A stretch of DNA of 64,000 nucleotides from an uncultured Eubacteriales bacterium (GCA_934597725.1 CAKTSK010000002.1:1-64000); one strand, 5' to 3'. Shown: positions 33,017 through 42,130, counted from the first letter of the stretch. Numbers and translations are program-made. The notes: generated by a model not told the origin, from the sequence alone.

Positions 33017-33740
33017 TCTGTATGTGGTGGGGATCGGCCCCGGCGACCCGGACGACATGACCCTCCGCGCCCACCGGACCCTGGAAGCCTGCCAGGTGAT
33101 CGTGGGCTATCCGGTGTATGTGGACCTGATCAAAGACCGGTATCCCGGCAAGGAATACCTCACCACCCCCATGACCCAGGAGGCCGCCCGCTGCCGTCTG
33201 GCCCTGGACCGGGCCAGGCAGGGCCAGCCCACCGCCCTGGTCTGCTCGGGGGACAGCGGCGTGTACGGTCTGGCCTGCCTGGTCTACGCCCTGCGGGGGG
33301 AGGACCCTACCCCGGCGGTGGAGATCGTCCCCGGCCTCACCGCCGCCTGCAGCGGCGGGGCCCTGCTGGGCGCGCCGCTGACCCACGACTTTGCGGTGAT
33401 CAGCCTCAGCGACCGGCTGACCCCCTGGCCCACCATCGCCCAACGGCTCACCGCCGCCGCCCGGGCCGACCTGACCATCGTCCTCTACAACCCCGCCAGC
33501 CGGGGCCGGCCCGACCACCTGCGCCGGGCCTGTGACCTGCTGCTGGCCTATCTGCCCCCGGACCGGGTGTGCGGCCTGTGCCGGAACATCGGCCGGACCG
33601 GGCAGGAGACCGCCCTGCTCTCTCTGGGCCAGCTGCGGGACACGGCGGCGGATATGTTCTCCACCGTCTTCATCGGCAGCAGCCGGACCCAGGTGATCGC
33701 CGGCCGCATGGTCACGCCCAGGGGGTACCGGGATGAATAA
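33009..33740 (+). CDS. cbiH: Cobalt-precorrin-3 C17-methyltransferase
   Basis: The ring-contraction methyltransferase of the anaerobic route. The 243-residue tetrapyrrole methylase has VGIGPGDPDDMTLRA, VCSGDSGVYGLACL, VPGLTAACSGGALLG and LYNPASRGRPDHL. The start is TTG behind GAAAGGAGCGG. It overlaps both neighbours by eight bases. The name cobJ is used for the homologue of the aerobic route. Confidence 0.95.
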   Translation: MCNLYVVGIGPGDPDDMTLRAHRTLEACQVIVGYPVYVDLIKDRYPGKEYLTTPMTQEAARCRLALDRARQGQPTALVCSGDSGVYGLACLVYALRGEDPTPAVEIVPGLTAACSGGALLGAPLTHDFAVISLSDRLTPWPTIAQRLTAAARADLTIVLYNPASRGRPDHLRRACDLLLAYLPPDRVCGLCRNIGRTGQETALLSLGQLRDTAADMFSTVFIGSSRTQVIAGRMVTPRGYRDE

Positions 33741-35715
33741 ACTCTGCGTCTTTGCCGGGACCACCGAGGGGCGGACCCTGCTGGAATTTCTCGCCGGCCA
33801 GCCGCTGGCCGTCACCGCCTGCGTGGCCACGGACTACGGCCAGGAGCTGCTGCCCCAGGCGGATAACCTCACCGTCTCTGCCCGCCGCCTGGACCAGCCG
33901 GCCCTGGAAGCCCTGCTCCGGGCAGAGGGCTTCTCTCTGGTGGTGGACGCCACCCACCCCTATGCCGTCCGGGCCAGCCAGACCATTGCCGCCGCCTGCG
34001 CCGCCACGGACACCCCCTGTCTGCGCCTGCTCCGGGACACCGGCGCGGGGGCGGAGGAGGCCGTGTTCGTGGCCGACGCCCAGGCCGCAGCAGACTACCT
34101 GCGGGGGACCCAGGGGACCATCCTGCTGACCACCGGCAGCAAGGACCTGCCCACCTTCGCCCAGCTGCCGGACTTCGCCCGCCGGGTCTATGCCCGGGTG
34201 CTGCCGATGCCGGACTCCCTGACCGCCTGCCAGCAGGCCGGCCTGCCGCCGGCCCACATCCTGGCCATGCAGGGACCCTTTTCCCAAGCCCTGAACCTGG
34301 CCCTGCTCCGGGACACCGGCGCGCGGTATCTGGTGACCAAGGACGGCGGTCCCTCCGGCGGGTTTGCCGAAAAAGCCGCCGCCGCCCGGGAGGCCGGGGC
34401 CACGCTGGTGGTCCTGGGCCGGCCTCCCCAGGGGGAAGGATGCTCTCTGGGCGAAGTGCTGGACCGGCTGGCCCAACAGTTCTCCCTCTCCTTCCGCCCC
34501 CAGGTCACCGTGGCCGGGATCGGCCCCGGCGGACGGGGGACCATGACGGACGAGCTGCTCCGGGCAGCGGCAGAAGCCGACTGTCTCCTGGGCGCTCAGC
34601 GGATGCTGGACGCCGTGGCCCGGCCGGGCCAGGAGACCGTGGCCGCCATCGACCCCCAGACCATCGCCGGCCACATCGCCCGCTGCCGGACGGCCCGCCG
34701 CTTTGTGGTCCTGCTGTCCGGGGACGTGGGCTTTTTCAGCGGGGCCCGGAAGCTGCTGCCCCTGCTGTCTTTCTGCGCCGTCCGGGTCCTGCCGGGGGTC
34801 AGCTCTCTGGCCTGCCTGTGCGCCCGGCTGGGCACCGGCTATGAGGACGTCTATCCCGTGAGCCTCCACGGCCGGGACCACGACATCGTGCCCGACGTGC
34901 GCGCCCATTCCCGGGTCTTTGTCCTGGTGGGCGGACCACGGGGCATCCAGGATCTCTGCGCCGCCCTGGTCCGGGCGGGGCTGGGGCAGATCTCCATGCA
35001 CGTCGGGGAACGGCTCACCGCCCCCGACGAACGGCTGACCTCCGGCACCCCGGCCTCCCTGGCCGAGGGGACTTACGATCCTCTGAGCGTGGCCCTGCTG
35101 GAAAATCCCTGCCCGGACCGGGTGATCACCCCCGGCCTGCCCGACGAGGCGTTCCGCCGGGGCCGGGTCCCCATGACCAAGGCCGAAGTCCGGGCGGTGT
35201 GTCTGTCCAAACTCCGCCTGACCCGGACGGCAGTGTGCTGGGACGTGGGGGCAGGCACCGGCTCGGTGTCCGTGGAACTGGCCCGACTGGCCGACCGGGG
35301 GCAGGTCTTTGCCGTCGAGCGGGACCCGGAGGCCCTGGCCCTGCTGGAAACCAACCGGGCGGCGTTCTCCCTGGACAACCTGACCATCGTACCCGGTCAC
35401 GCCCCGGAGGCGCTGGCCGCGCTGCCGCCCCCCACCCACGTTTTTGTGGGGGGCAGCGGCGGGCAGATGTCCGCCATCCTGGCCGCAGCCCGGGCCAAAA
35501 ATCCTGCGGTGCGGATCGTGGCCGCCGCCGTCACGCTGGAATCCCTGGCGGTGCTCACCGACTGTCTCCACGCCCCGGAGACGCCCCCCGGCGAGGTGGT
35601 CTCCCTCACCGTGGCCCGGGGCAGCGCCGCCGGACCCTATCACCTGCTGCGGGGCCAGAACCCCGTCTATCTCTTCACCTTCCCGCCCCAGGAGGAACCG
35701 CCATGGAAACTCTGA
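33733..35715 (+). CDS. Fused precorrin-6A reductase, C5- and C15-methyltransferases
   Basis: Three enzymes are joined in 660 residues. Residues 1 to about 253 are CobK/CbiJ reductase (CVFAGTTEGRTLLEFLA, DATHPYAVRASQTI, LLTTGSKDLPTF). Residues about 257-455 are CbiE (VAGIGPGGRGTMTDELL, LLSGDVGFFSGARKLL). Residues about 475-645 are CbiT, the C15-methylating decarboxylase (CWDVGAGTGSVSVELARL, FVGGSGGQMSAIL). CbiE-CbiT fusions (CobL) are common; adding CobK in front gives reductase and two methylations in one chain, which could channel precorrin-6A. It overlaps both neighbouring genes. Confidence 0.94.
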   Translation: MNKLCVFAGTTEGRTLLEFLAGQPLAVTACVATDYGQELLPQADNLTVSARRLDQPALEALLRAEGFSLVVDATHPYAVRASQTIAAACAATDTPCLRLLRDTGAGAEEAVFVADAQAAADYLRGTQGTILLTTGSKDLPTFAQLPDFARRVYARVLPMPDSLTACQQAGLPPAHILAMQGPFSQALNLALLRDTGARYLVTKDGGPSGGFAEKAAAAREAGATLVVLGRPPQGEGCSLGEVLDRLAQQFSLSFRPQVTVAGIGPGGRGTMTDELLRAAAEADCLLGAQRMLDAVARPGQETVAAIDPQTIAGHIARCRTARRFVVLLSGDVGFFSGARKLLPLLSFCAVRVLPGVSSLACLCARLGTGYEDVYPVSLHGRDHDIVPDVRAHSRVFVLVGGPRGIQDLCAALVRAGLGQISMHVGERLTAPDERLTSGTPASLAEGTYDPLSVALLENPCPDRVITPGLPDEAFRRGRVPMTKAEVRAVCLSKLRLTRTAVCWDVGAGTGSVSVELARLADRGQVFAVERDPEALALLETNRAAFSLDNLTIVPGHAPEALAALPPPTHVFVGGSGGQMSAILAAARAKNPAVRIVAAAVTLESLAVLTDCLHAPETPPGEVVSLTVARGSAAGPYHLLRGQNPVYLFTFPPQEEPPWKL

Positions 35716-36659
35716 TCGCCCTGCTCCTGGGCTTCGCCCTCGATCTCCTGCTGGGGGACCCCCAGGGCTTTCCCCATCCGGTGGTCTGGATGGGCCGGGG
35801 GATCGCCTGGGGCGAGCGGCAGCTGCGGCGGTGCTTTCCCGCCACTCCTCAAGGGGAGCGGCGGGCCGGAGCGGCGCTGTGGGTGGCCATGGTCACCCTG
35901 TCCACCCTCCTGCCCGCGCTGGTCCTGTGGGGCCTGGGGCGGTGCAGCCCCTGGCTGCGGCTGGCGGCGGAGAGCCTGTGCTGCTGGCAGATCCTGGCCG
36001 TGCGCTCCCTGCGCACGGAGGCCATGGGCGTCTATCGCGCCCTCCGGACCGGGGACCTGGCCCGCTCCCGCACCGCCGTGGCCCGGATCGTGGGCCGGGA
36101 CACCCAGCGGCTGGACCACGCCGGGGTGACGAAAGCCGCCGTGGAGACGGTGGCTGAAAACACCTGCGACGGGGTGGTGGCCCCCCTGGTGTTCCTGGCC
36201 CTGGGCGGCGCGCCGCTGGGCTTCTTTTATAAGGCCGTCAACACCATGGACTCCATGCTGGGCTACACCGAGCCGCCCTACCGGCACTTCGGTCTGGTGC
36301 CCGCCCGGGCAGATGACGCGGCCAACTTCCTCCCCGCCCGGCTGTCGGCCCTGCTGATGCTGGCCGCTGGCGGACTGCTGGGCTGGCCGGTGGCCCAGGG
36401 CTGGCGGATCTTCCGCCGGGACCGCCGCCGCCACGCCAGCCCCAACGCCGGACAGACCGAGTCCGTGTGCGCCGGCCTGCTGGGCATCCAGCTGGCCGGG
36501 GACGCCTGGTACCACGGGGTGCGCCATGAGAAACCCACCATCGGCGACCCCCTGCGGCCGGTGGAGGACGAGGACATCCCCCGCACCTGCCGCCTGATGA
36601 CCCTGACCGCCCTGCTGACCCTGGCCCTGGCCGTGGCCGGTCGGGCGCTGCTGCTGTGA
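35703..36659 (+). CDS. cbiB: Adenosylcobinamide-phosphate synthase
   Basis: CbiB is a membrane enzyme that attaches aminopropanol phosphate to adenosylcobyric acid. The 318 residues show LGDPQGFPHPVVWMGRGI near the N-terminus, VETVAENTCDGVVAPLVF, YKAVNTMDSMLGY and ASPNAGQTESVCAGLLGI, with several membrane helices. The start lies 13 bases inside the preceding gene. Confidence 0.96.
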   Translation: METLIALLLGFALDLLLGDPQGFPHPVVWMGRGIAWGERQLRRCFPATPQGERRAGAALWVAMVTLSTLLPALVLWGLGRCSPWLRLAAESLCCWQILAVRSLRTEAMGVYRALRTGDLARSRTAVARIVGRDTQRLDHAGVTKAAVETVAENTCDGVVAPLVFLALGGAPLGFFYKAVNTMDSMLGYTEPPYRHFGLVPARADDAANFLPARLSALLMLAAGGLLGWPVAQGWRIFRRDRRRHASPNAGQTESVCAGLLGIQLAGDAWYHGVRHEKPTIGDPLRPVEDEDIPRTCRLMTLTALLTLALAVAGRALLL

Positions 36660-36671
36660 GAGGTGACCGCC

Positions 36672-37739
36672 ATGCTCTATCGATCGGAAAACCCCCACGG
36701 CGGAGACCGGTACGGCCCGCCCGTGACCCTGGATTTCTCCGCCAACCTCAACCCCTACGGCACGCCGCCAGGGGTCATCGCCGCCGTGCAGGGCACCCTG
36801 GACCGGCTGCACCACTACCCCGACCCCCAGTGCCGGGCGCTGGTGCAGGCCATTGCGGCCTTTGAGGACCTGCCCCCGGAAGACATTCTCTGCGGCAACG
36901 GCGCGTCGGCGCTGCTCTTCGCCTATTGTCAGGCCCTGGCTCCTGCGGTGGCAGTGGAGCTGGCCCCCACCTTTCTGGGCTATTCCCGGGCCTTGGAGGC
37001 CGTGGGGTGCCGGGTGGTGCGCTTCCCGCTGGCCCAGGAGAGGGACTTCCTTCCTGACCGAGCCTTGCTGACCTTTCTGAACGAGGTCCGGCCTGACGTG
37101 GTCTTTCTCTGCCACCCCAACAACCCCACCGGGCAGCTGCTCCCCCCGTCCCTGCTGGAGGCCGTGGCGGCCTTCTGCCGCACCCACCGGACCCGGCTGT
37201 TTCTGGACGAGTGCTTTCTGGACCTGACCGACGGCGGCCAGAGCGGCAAAGCCCTGCTGGACCAGACCCCCGGCCTGTTCCTGCTGAAAGCCTTCACCAA
37301 AAGCTATGGCATGGCCGGCCTGCGGCTGGGCTACGGGCTGAGCCGGGACCACGATCTGCTGGCCCGCATGGCCCGCCAGGTCTCCGCGTGGGACGTCTCC
37401 CTGCCTGCCCAGGCGGCGGGGGTCGCCGCCTTGCAGGAACAGGATTTTCTGGACCAGGCCCGCCGGACCATCGCCCGGGAGCGGGCGTGGCTCGCCCAGG
37501 CCCTGACGGAGCTGGGCTTCTGGGTGTGTCCCTCCCAGGCCAACTTTCTCCTCTTCTCCGGGCCGCCGGGGCTGTATCCCGCCCTGCTGGCCCGGCGGAT
37601 CGCCCTGCGGCCCTGCGGCAACTTCCCCGGTCTGTCCCCCTGCTGGTACCGGGTGGCCGTGCGGCGGCGGGAAGAAAACCAAGCCCTCATCGCCGCCCTG
37701 GCAGCGGCCGGAAAGGAGGCCCCATGGCCAAAAACCTGA
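36672..37739 (+). CDS. cobD: L-threonine-O-3-phosphate decarboxylase
   Basis: This PLP enzyme makes (R)-1-amino-2-propanol phosphate, the linker used by CbiB. The 355 residues of fold type I have LDFSANLNPYGTP at the N-terminus, FLCHPNNPTGQLL and the PLP lysine in AFTKSYGMAGLRLGY. It resembles histidinol-phosphate aminotransferase, but the position between cbiB and cobQ supports CobD. I prefer ATG 36672 because GAGAGGTG lies six bases before it. No threonine kinase (PduX type) is seen here. Confidence 0.92.
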   Translation: MLYRSENPHGGDRYGPPVTLDFSANLNPYGTPPGVIAAVQGTLDRLHHYPDPQCRALVQAIAAFEDLPPEDILCGNGASALLFAYCQALAPAVAVELAPTFLGYSRALEAVGCRVVRFPLAQERDFLPDRALLTFLNEVRPDVVFLCHPNNPTGQLLPPSLLEAVAAFCRTHRTRLFLDECFLDLTDGGQSGKALLDQTPGLFLLKAFTKSYGMAGLRLGYGLSRDHDLLARMARQVSAWDVSLPAQAAGVAALQEQDFLDQARRTIARERAWLAQALTELGFWVCPSQANFLLFSGPPGLYPALLARRIALRPCGNFPGLSPCWYRVAVRRREENQALIAALAAAGKEAPWPKT

Positions 37740-39187
37740 TGATCCAGGGGACCATGTCCAACGTGGGCAAGAGCCTGCTCACCGCCGGCCTGTGCCGGCT
37801 GTTCCGGCAGGACGGCTACCGGGTGGCCCCCTTCAAGAGCCAGAACATGGCCCTGAACTCCTTCGTCACCGCCGACGGCGGCGAGATGGGCCGGGCCCAG
37901 GCCGTCCAGGCTGAAGCCGCCGGGATCGCCCCCGACGTGCGGATGAACCCCATCCTGCTCAAGCCCACCACCGACCAGGGCAGTCAGGTCCTGGTGGGCG
38001 GCCAGGTCCTGGGCTACCTGAGCGCCCGGGAATACCACCGGCGCAAGAAAGAACTCCTCCCCGCCGTGCTGGAAGCCTATCGCTGGCTGGACCGGCACTA
38101 TGACATCCTGGTCATCGAGGGGGCCGGCAGCCCGGCGGAGCTGAACCTGAAGCAGGACGACCTGGTGAACATGGGTCTGGCCCAGCTGGTGGACGCCCCG
38201 GTGCTGCTGGTGGGCGACATCGACCGGGGCGGCGTGTTCGCCCAGCTCTACGGCACCGTCGCCCTGCTGGAGCCGGCAGAGCGGCAGCGGATCAAGGCCA
38301 CGGTGATCAACAAGTTCCGGGGGGACCCCGCCCTGCTGGGGTCCGCGCTGGACACCCTGAAGCAGCTGTGCGGGGTGCCGGTGGCGGGGGTGGTGCCCTA
38401 TCTGTCCGTGGACCTGGACGACGAGGACAGCCTCAGCCCCCGGCTGGACCGGACCGACGGCCCCAAGGCCCTGGACCTGGCCGTCCTCCGCCTGCCCCGG
38501 CTGTCCAACTTCACCGACTTCGGGCCGCTGGACCGGTTCGAGACGGTGTCCGTGCGCTATGTCTCCCGGCTGAGCCAGCTGGGCCAGCCCGACCTGATCC
38601 TGCTGCCCGGCACCAAGAGCACCATGGCCGACCTGCTCTGGCTGCGGCAGAGCGGCCTGGAAGCCGCCGTGCAGAAGGCCGCCGCCGCCGGCACCCCGGT
38701 CATCGGCATCTGCGGTGGCTATCAGATGCTGGGCCGCACCATCCGGGACCCCGAACAAGTGGAGGCCGCCGGCAGGACCGAGCTGGCCGGGATGGGACTG
38801 CTGGACACCGAGACCACCTTCGCCCCCCGGAAGGTCCAGACCCAGGTCCAGGGACGCTTTGCCGGCCTGGAAGGACTGCTGTCCTGCCTCAACGGCCTGG
38901 ACTACACCGGCTACGAGATCCACATGGGCCGCAGCGACACGGCGCAGCCCCCCATCCAGGGCCGGGGGAACGTCTACGGCACCTATCTCCACGGGCTGTT
39001 CGACGCCCCCGGCGTCGCGGAAGCCCTGCTCACCGCCCTGTGCCGGCGGAAGGGGCTGGACCCCTCGGTCCTGACCGCCCTGCCCGCCGAAGCCTATCGC
39101 CAGGCCCAGTACGACAAGCTGGCCGACGCCCTGCGCCGCAGCCTGGACGTGGACTATCTCTACCGCGTCCTGCGGCGCGAAGTCTGA
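37724..39187 (+). CDS. cobQ: Cobyric acid synthase
   Basis: The enzyme amidates four carboxylates of adenosylcobyrinic a,c-diamide. The 487 residues show the P-loop GTMSNVGKSLL, APFKSQNMALNSFVT, VIEGAGSPAELNL, the amidotransferase Cys in GICGGYQMLG and YEIHMGRSD. RBS GAAAGGAGGCCCC lies within the cobD gene, which it overlaps by 16 bases. Confidence 0.97.
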   Translation: MAKNLMIQGTMSNVGKSLLTAGLCRLFRQDGYRVAPFKSQNMALNSFVTADGGEMGRAQAVQAEAAGIAPDVRMNPILLKPTTDQGSQVLVGGQVLGYLSAREYHRRKKELLPAVLEAYRWLDRHYDILVIEGAGSPAELNLKQDDLVNMGLAQLVDAPVLLVGDIDRGGVFAQLYGTVALLEPAERQRIKATVINKFRGDPALLGSALDTLKQLCGVPVAGVVPYLSVDLDDEDSLSPRLDRTDGPKALDLAVLRLPRLSNFTDFGPLDRFETVSVRYVSRLSQLGQPDLILLPGTKSTMADLLWLRQSGLEAAVQKAAAAGTPVIGICGGYQMLGRTIRDPEQVEAAGRTELAGMGLLDTETTFAPRKVQTQVQGRFAGLEGLLSCLNGLDYTGYEIHMGRSDTAQPPIQGRGNVYGTYLHGLFDAPGVAEALLTALCRRKGLDPSVLTALPAEAYRQAQYDKLADALRRSLDVDYLYRVLRREV

Positions 39188-39203
39188 AAAGGAGGCCCCA
39201 CCC

Positions 39204-40313
39204 ATGGAAGCAGCATTGCGATCCCTTCTCGCGCAGATCCGTCCCCTCGACCAAGCCGCCATGGCCGCAGCCCGGGACCGGCAGGCCCAGCTGGCCAAGC
39301 CGCCGGGCAGTCTGGGGCGGCTGGAAGACCTCTTTGTCCAGCTGGCAGGGATCACCGGCCAGCCCTGCCCCGACCTCCGGGAAAAACACCTGCTGGTCTT
39401 TGCCGCAGACAACGGCGTGGTGGCAGAAGGGGTGTCCAGCGCCCCGCCGTCGGTGACCCTGCGCCAGAGCGTCAACCTGGCCCGGGGCGTCACCGGGGCG
39501 GCGGTGCTGGCCCGCCGGTTCGGCTGCCGGCTGACGGTGTGTGACGTGGGCATCCGGGGCACGGCGGACCACCCGGCGATCCTGGTGCGGAAGGTCGCCC
39601 CGGGGACCGGGAACATCGCCCACGGCCCCGCCATGACCCGGGCGCAGGCCCTGGCCGCGCTGGAAACCGGCTTCACCCTGGCCGCCCAGACCCCGGCAGA
39701 CATGCTGGGGGTGGGAGAAATGGGCATCGGCAACACCACCACCGCCGCCGCCGTGCTGGCCGTGCTGCTGGACGCAGACCCCGAGGAGGTCACCGGGCGG
39801 GGCGGCGGGCTTCTGCCCGAAGCCTTCCGCCGCAAAAAAGAGGTCATCCGGCAGGCCATCCGCTGCAATCGCCCCCGGCGGGAGGACGTGCTCGACGTGC
39901 TGGCCAAGGTGGGCGGCTTTGATCTTGCTGCCATGTGCGGCGCGTTCCTGGGGGGCGCGGCCAGCGGCCGGCCGGTGGTCCTGGACGGCTTTCCCTCTGC
40001 CGTGGCCGCGCTGTGCGCCTTCCGGCTGTGTCCCGCCGTCCGCAGCTATCTGGTCCCCAGCCACGCCTCCTATGAGGTGGGCTTCCGGCGGGCCATGGCG
40101 GCGCTGGAGCTGCGCCCCCTGCTGCTGCTGGACATGCGGCTGGGTGAGGGCAGCGGCTGTCCCCTGGCCTTTTCCCTGCTGGAAGCCGCCTGCGCCGTGG
40201 GCCGGGACATGGCCACCTTTGCCCAGGCGGCCATCGACGACGAATACCTGGACCCCATCCGCCAGGGCGACGCCTTCACGGTGGCCCGACAGGAGGCCCC
40301 ATGGGACGCCTGA
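39204..40313 (+). CDS. cobT: Nicotinate-nucleotide-dimethylbenzimidazole phosphoribosyltransferase
   Basis: CobT activates the lower-ligand base to alpha-ribazole phosphate. The 369 residues contain LAKPPGSLGRLEDLF, ADNGVVAEGVSS, GVGEMGIGNTTTAAA and the C-terminal region with DDEYLDPI near the catalytic glutamate. No bluB or bza genes for making the base are in the window, so the base is made elsewhere or taken up. Confidence 0.97.
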   Translation: MEAALRSLLAQIRPLDQAAMAAARDRQAQLAKPPGSLGRLEDLFVQLAGITGQPCPDLREKHLLVFAADNGVVAEGVSSAPPSVTLRQSVNLARGVTGAAVLARRFGCRLTVCDVGIRGTADHPAILVRKVAPGTGNIAHGPAMTRAQALAALETGFTLAAQTPADMLGVGEMGIGNTTTAAAVLAVLLDADPEEVTGRGGGLLPEAFRRKKEVIRQAIRCNRPRREDVLDVLAKVGGFDLAAMCGAFLGGAASGRPVVLDGFPSAVAALCAFRLCPAVRSYLVPSHASYEVGFRRAMAALELRPLLLLDMRLGEGSGCPLAFSLLEAACAVGRDMATFAQAAIDDEYLDPIRQGDAFTVARQEAPWDA

Positions 40314-40822
40314 TCCTGGTGCTGGGCGCCAACAACAGCGGCAAGAGCCTCTATGCCGAGGCCCTCACCGCCCGCTGCGCGGCCCGGCGCTGCTATGTGG
40401 CCACCATGGACCCCCAGACCGAGGACAACCACCGGCGCATCGCCCGCCACCGCCGGCAGCGGCAGGGGCTGGGCTTCCAGACCCTGGAACTGCCCGTGCA
40501 GGTGGGCTGCGCCCCGGTGCCGCCGGACAGCGCCGTGCTGCTGGAGGATGTGTCCAACCTGCTCTCCAACGTCCTGTTTGCCCGGGGCGGGTCCTGCGGC
40601 CAGGTGTTCCGGGATCTCTGCGCCCTCCGGCGGCGGTGCGCCGTGCTGGTGGCCGTCTCCATCCACGGCCTGGACCCCGCCGCCTACCAGGGGGAAACGG
40701 CGGTCTATCTCCGCGCCTTGAATTCCCTCAACCGTCGGCTGGCCGCCCAGGCCCAGACGGTCATTCTGATGCGGGACCGGGTCCCCACCCCGTTGAAAGG
40801 AGAGCTGCCTTATGTGGAGTAG
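40301..40822 (+). CDS. cobU: Adenosylcobinamide kinase/guanylyltransferase (divergent)
   Basis: The 173-residue protein has the CobU layout: P-loop GANNSGKSLYAE, RIARHRRQRQGLGFQTLELP with the guanylylated histidine region, and VLLEDVSNLLSNVLF. The P-loop differs from the usual GG-x-RSGKS and the VLVDCLT-type motif reads VLLEDVS, so it is a divergent member. Position between cobT and cobS supports the assignment. It overlaps cobT by 13 bases and cobS by 11 bases. Confidence 0.85.
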   Translation: MGRLILVLGANNSGKSLYAEALTARCAARRCYVATMDPQTEDNHRRIARHRRQRQGLGFQTLELPVQVGCAPVPPDSAVLLEDVSNLLSNVLFARGGSCGQVFRDLCALRRRCAVLVAVSIHGLDPAAYQGETAVYLRALNSLNRRLAAQAQTVILMRDRVPTPLKGELPYVE

Positions 40823-41573
40823 TGCGTTCTGGTCGGCCCTGTCTACCTACAGCACCATCCCCGTCCCCCAGGTCCCCTGGCGGCCGGAAGGGCTGCGGTA
40901 TACCCTCTGCTTCTTCCCTGTGGTGGGGGTGTTCTGCGCCGCCGCCCTGGCGGGCTGGACGGGATTGTGCTGCCTGCTGGACGTGCCCTCCCTGCTGTAT
41001 GCCGCCGGGGCGGTGGTCCTGCCCCTGCTGCTCACCGGGGGCATCCATCTGGACGGGGCCATGGACACGGTGGATGCCCTGGCCGCCCACCAGGACCGGG
41101 CCCGCAGCCTGGAGATCCTGAAGGACCCCCACTGCGGCGCCTTTGCCATCGTCTTTTGCTGCGGCGATCTGCTGCTGTGTGCCGGGCTGTTCGACGCCCT
41201 CTTTCAGGCCGGGCTGGCCTGGGCCGTCTGTCCGGGCTATGTCCTCTCCCGGGCTTTGTCCGCCCTGGCGGCGCTCCACCTGCCCAAGGCCAGGAAGCAG
41301 GGGATGCTGGCCTCCATGACCCAGCAGCCGCCGGGGCCGGGAGCCAGCGTCCTGCTGGGGCTGGCGGCTGGGGCGGCGCTGCTGGGGATGCTGCTCCTGG
41401 CCCCCCTGCCGGGGGCGGTGGCCGGAGGGCTGGTCCTGCTCTGGCTCTGGCGCTATCGGGGCTGGATGGGCAAGGTCTTTGGGGGCGTCACCGGGGATAC
41501 TGCCGGGTTCTTTTTGCAGCTCTGTGAAGGGTTTCTTTTGCTGGGGCTTTGGATCGGGGGGCTGGTGGGATGA
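40812..41573 (+). CDS. cobS: Adenosylcobinamide-GDP ribazoletransferase
   Basis: CobS joins alpha-ribazole to adenosylcobinamide-GDP in the membrane, completing cobalamin. The 253 residues have the signature TGGIHLDGAMDTVDALAAH followed by ILKDPHCGAFAI and several membrane helices. It overlaps cobC by four bases (ATGA). Confidence 0.95.
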   Translation: MWSSAFWSALSTYSTIPVPQVPWRPEGLRYTLCFFPVVGVFCAAALAGWTGLCCLLDVPSLLYAAGAVVLPLLLTGGIHLDGAMDTVDALAAHQDRARSLEILKDPHCGAFAIVFCCGDLLLCAGLFDALFQAGLAWAVCPGYVLSRALSALAALHLPKARKQGMLASMTQQPPGPGASVLLGLAAGAALLGMLLLAPLPGAVAGGLVLLWLWRYRGWMGKVFGGVTGDTAGFFLQLCEGFLLLGLWIGGLVG

Positions 41574-42130
41574 GCCGCGTCCTGCTCCTGCGCCACGGGG
41601 CCACCGCCGGCAACCTGGCCCGCCGCTACATCGGCAGCACCGACGAACCCCTGGCCCCGGCGGGCATCGCCCAGCTGCGCGGCCTGCGGTTTCCCGCCCC
41701 GGACCATCTGTTCGTCAGCCCCATGCGCCGCACCCGGCAGAGCGCCGCCCTCCTGTTCCCCCGCACGCCCCAGACCTTGGTGGAGGCCTTTCGGGAGACC
41801 CCCTTCGGCCCCTTCGAGGGCAAGACCGCCGACGAGCTGGCCCACGACCCGGCCTACCGGGCCTGGGTGGATTCCCTGTGCCGGGACCCCATCCCCGGCC
41901 AGGAGGACCCGGCGGTCCAGAAAGCCCGCTGTCTGGCGGCGTTTCGGGACGCCATGGCTGCTGTGGGCCGGCAGCAGACGGCGGTCTTTGTGGTCCACGG
42001 CGGGACCATCATGACCATTCTGGAAGCCCTGGCCCAGCCGCCGGGGGAATTTTACGACTTCCACCTGCCCCCCGGCGGTTTCCTGTCCGGGACCTGGCGC
42101 GGGGGCTGGCTCTATCTCGACCCCTCATAA
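41570..42130 (+). CDS. cobC: Alpha-ribazole phosphatase
   Basis: This 186-residue histidine phosphatase has LLLRHGATAGNLARRYIG with the phospho-acceptor His, VSPMRRTRQSAALLF, the acid motif RETPFGPFEGKT and VFVVHGGTIMTI. In this operon it should dephosphorylate alpha-ribazole phosphate or adenosylcobalamin phosphate. It is the last gene of the cobalamin run. Confidence 0.92.
   Translation: MSRVLLLRHGATAGNLARRYIGSTDEPLAPAGIAQLRGLRFPAPDHLFVSPMRRTRQSAALLFPRTPQTLVEAFRETPFGPFEGKTADELAHDPAYRAWVDSLCRDPIPGQEDPAVQKARCLAAFRDAMAAVGRQQTAVFVVHGGTIMTILEALAQPPGEFYDFHLPPGGFLSGTWRGGWLYLDPS

Noticed and set aside
36672..37739. Histidinol-phosphate aminotransferase (hisC)
   Set aside because: The fold is the same, but the gene lies inside the cobalamin operon between cbiB and cobQ with overlaps, which fits CobD.
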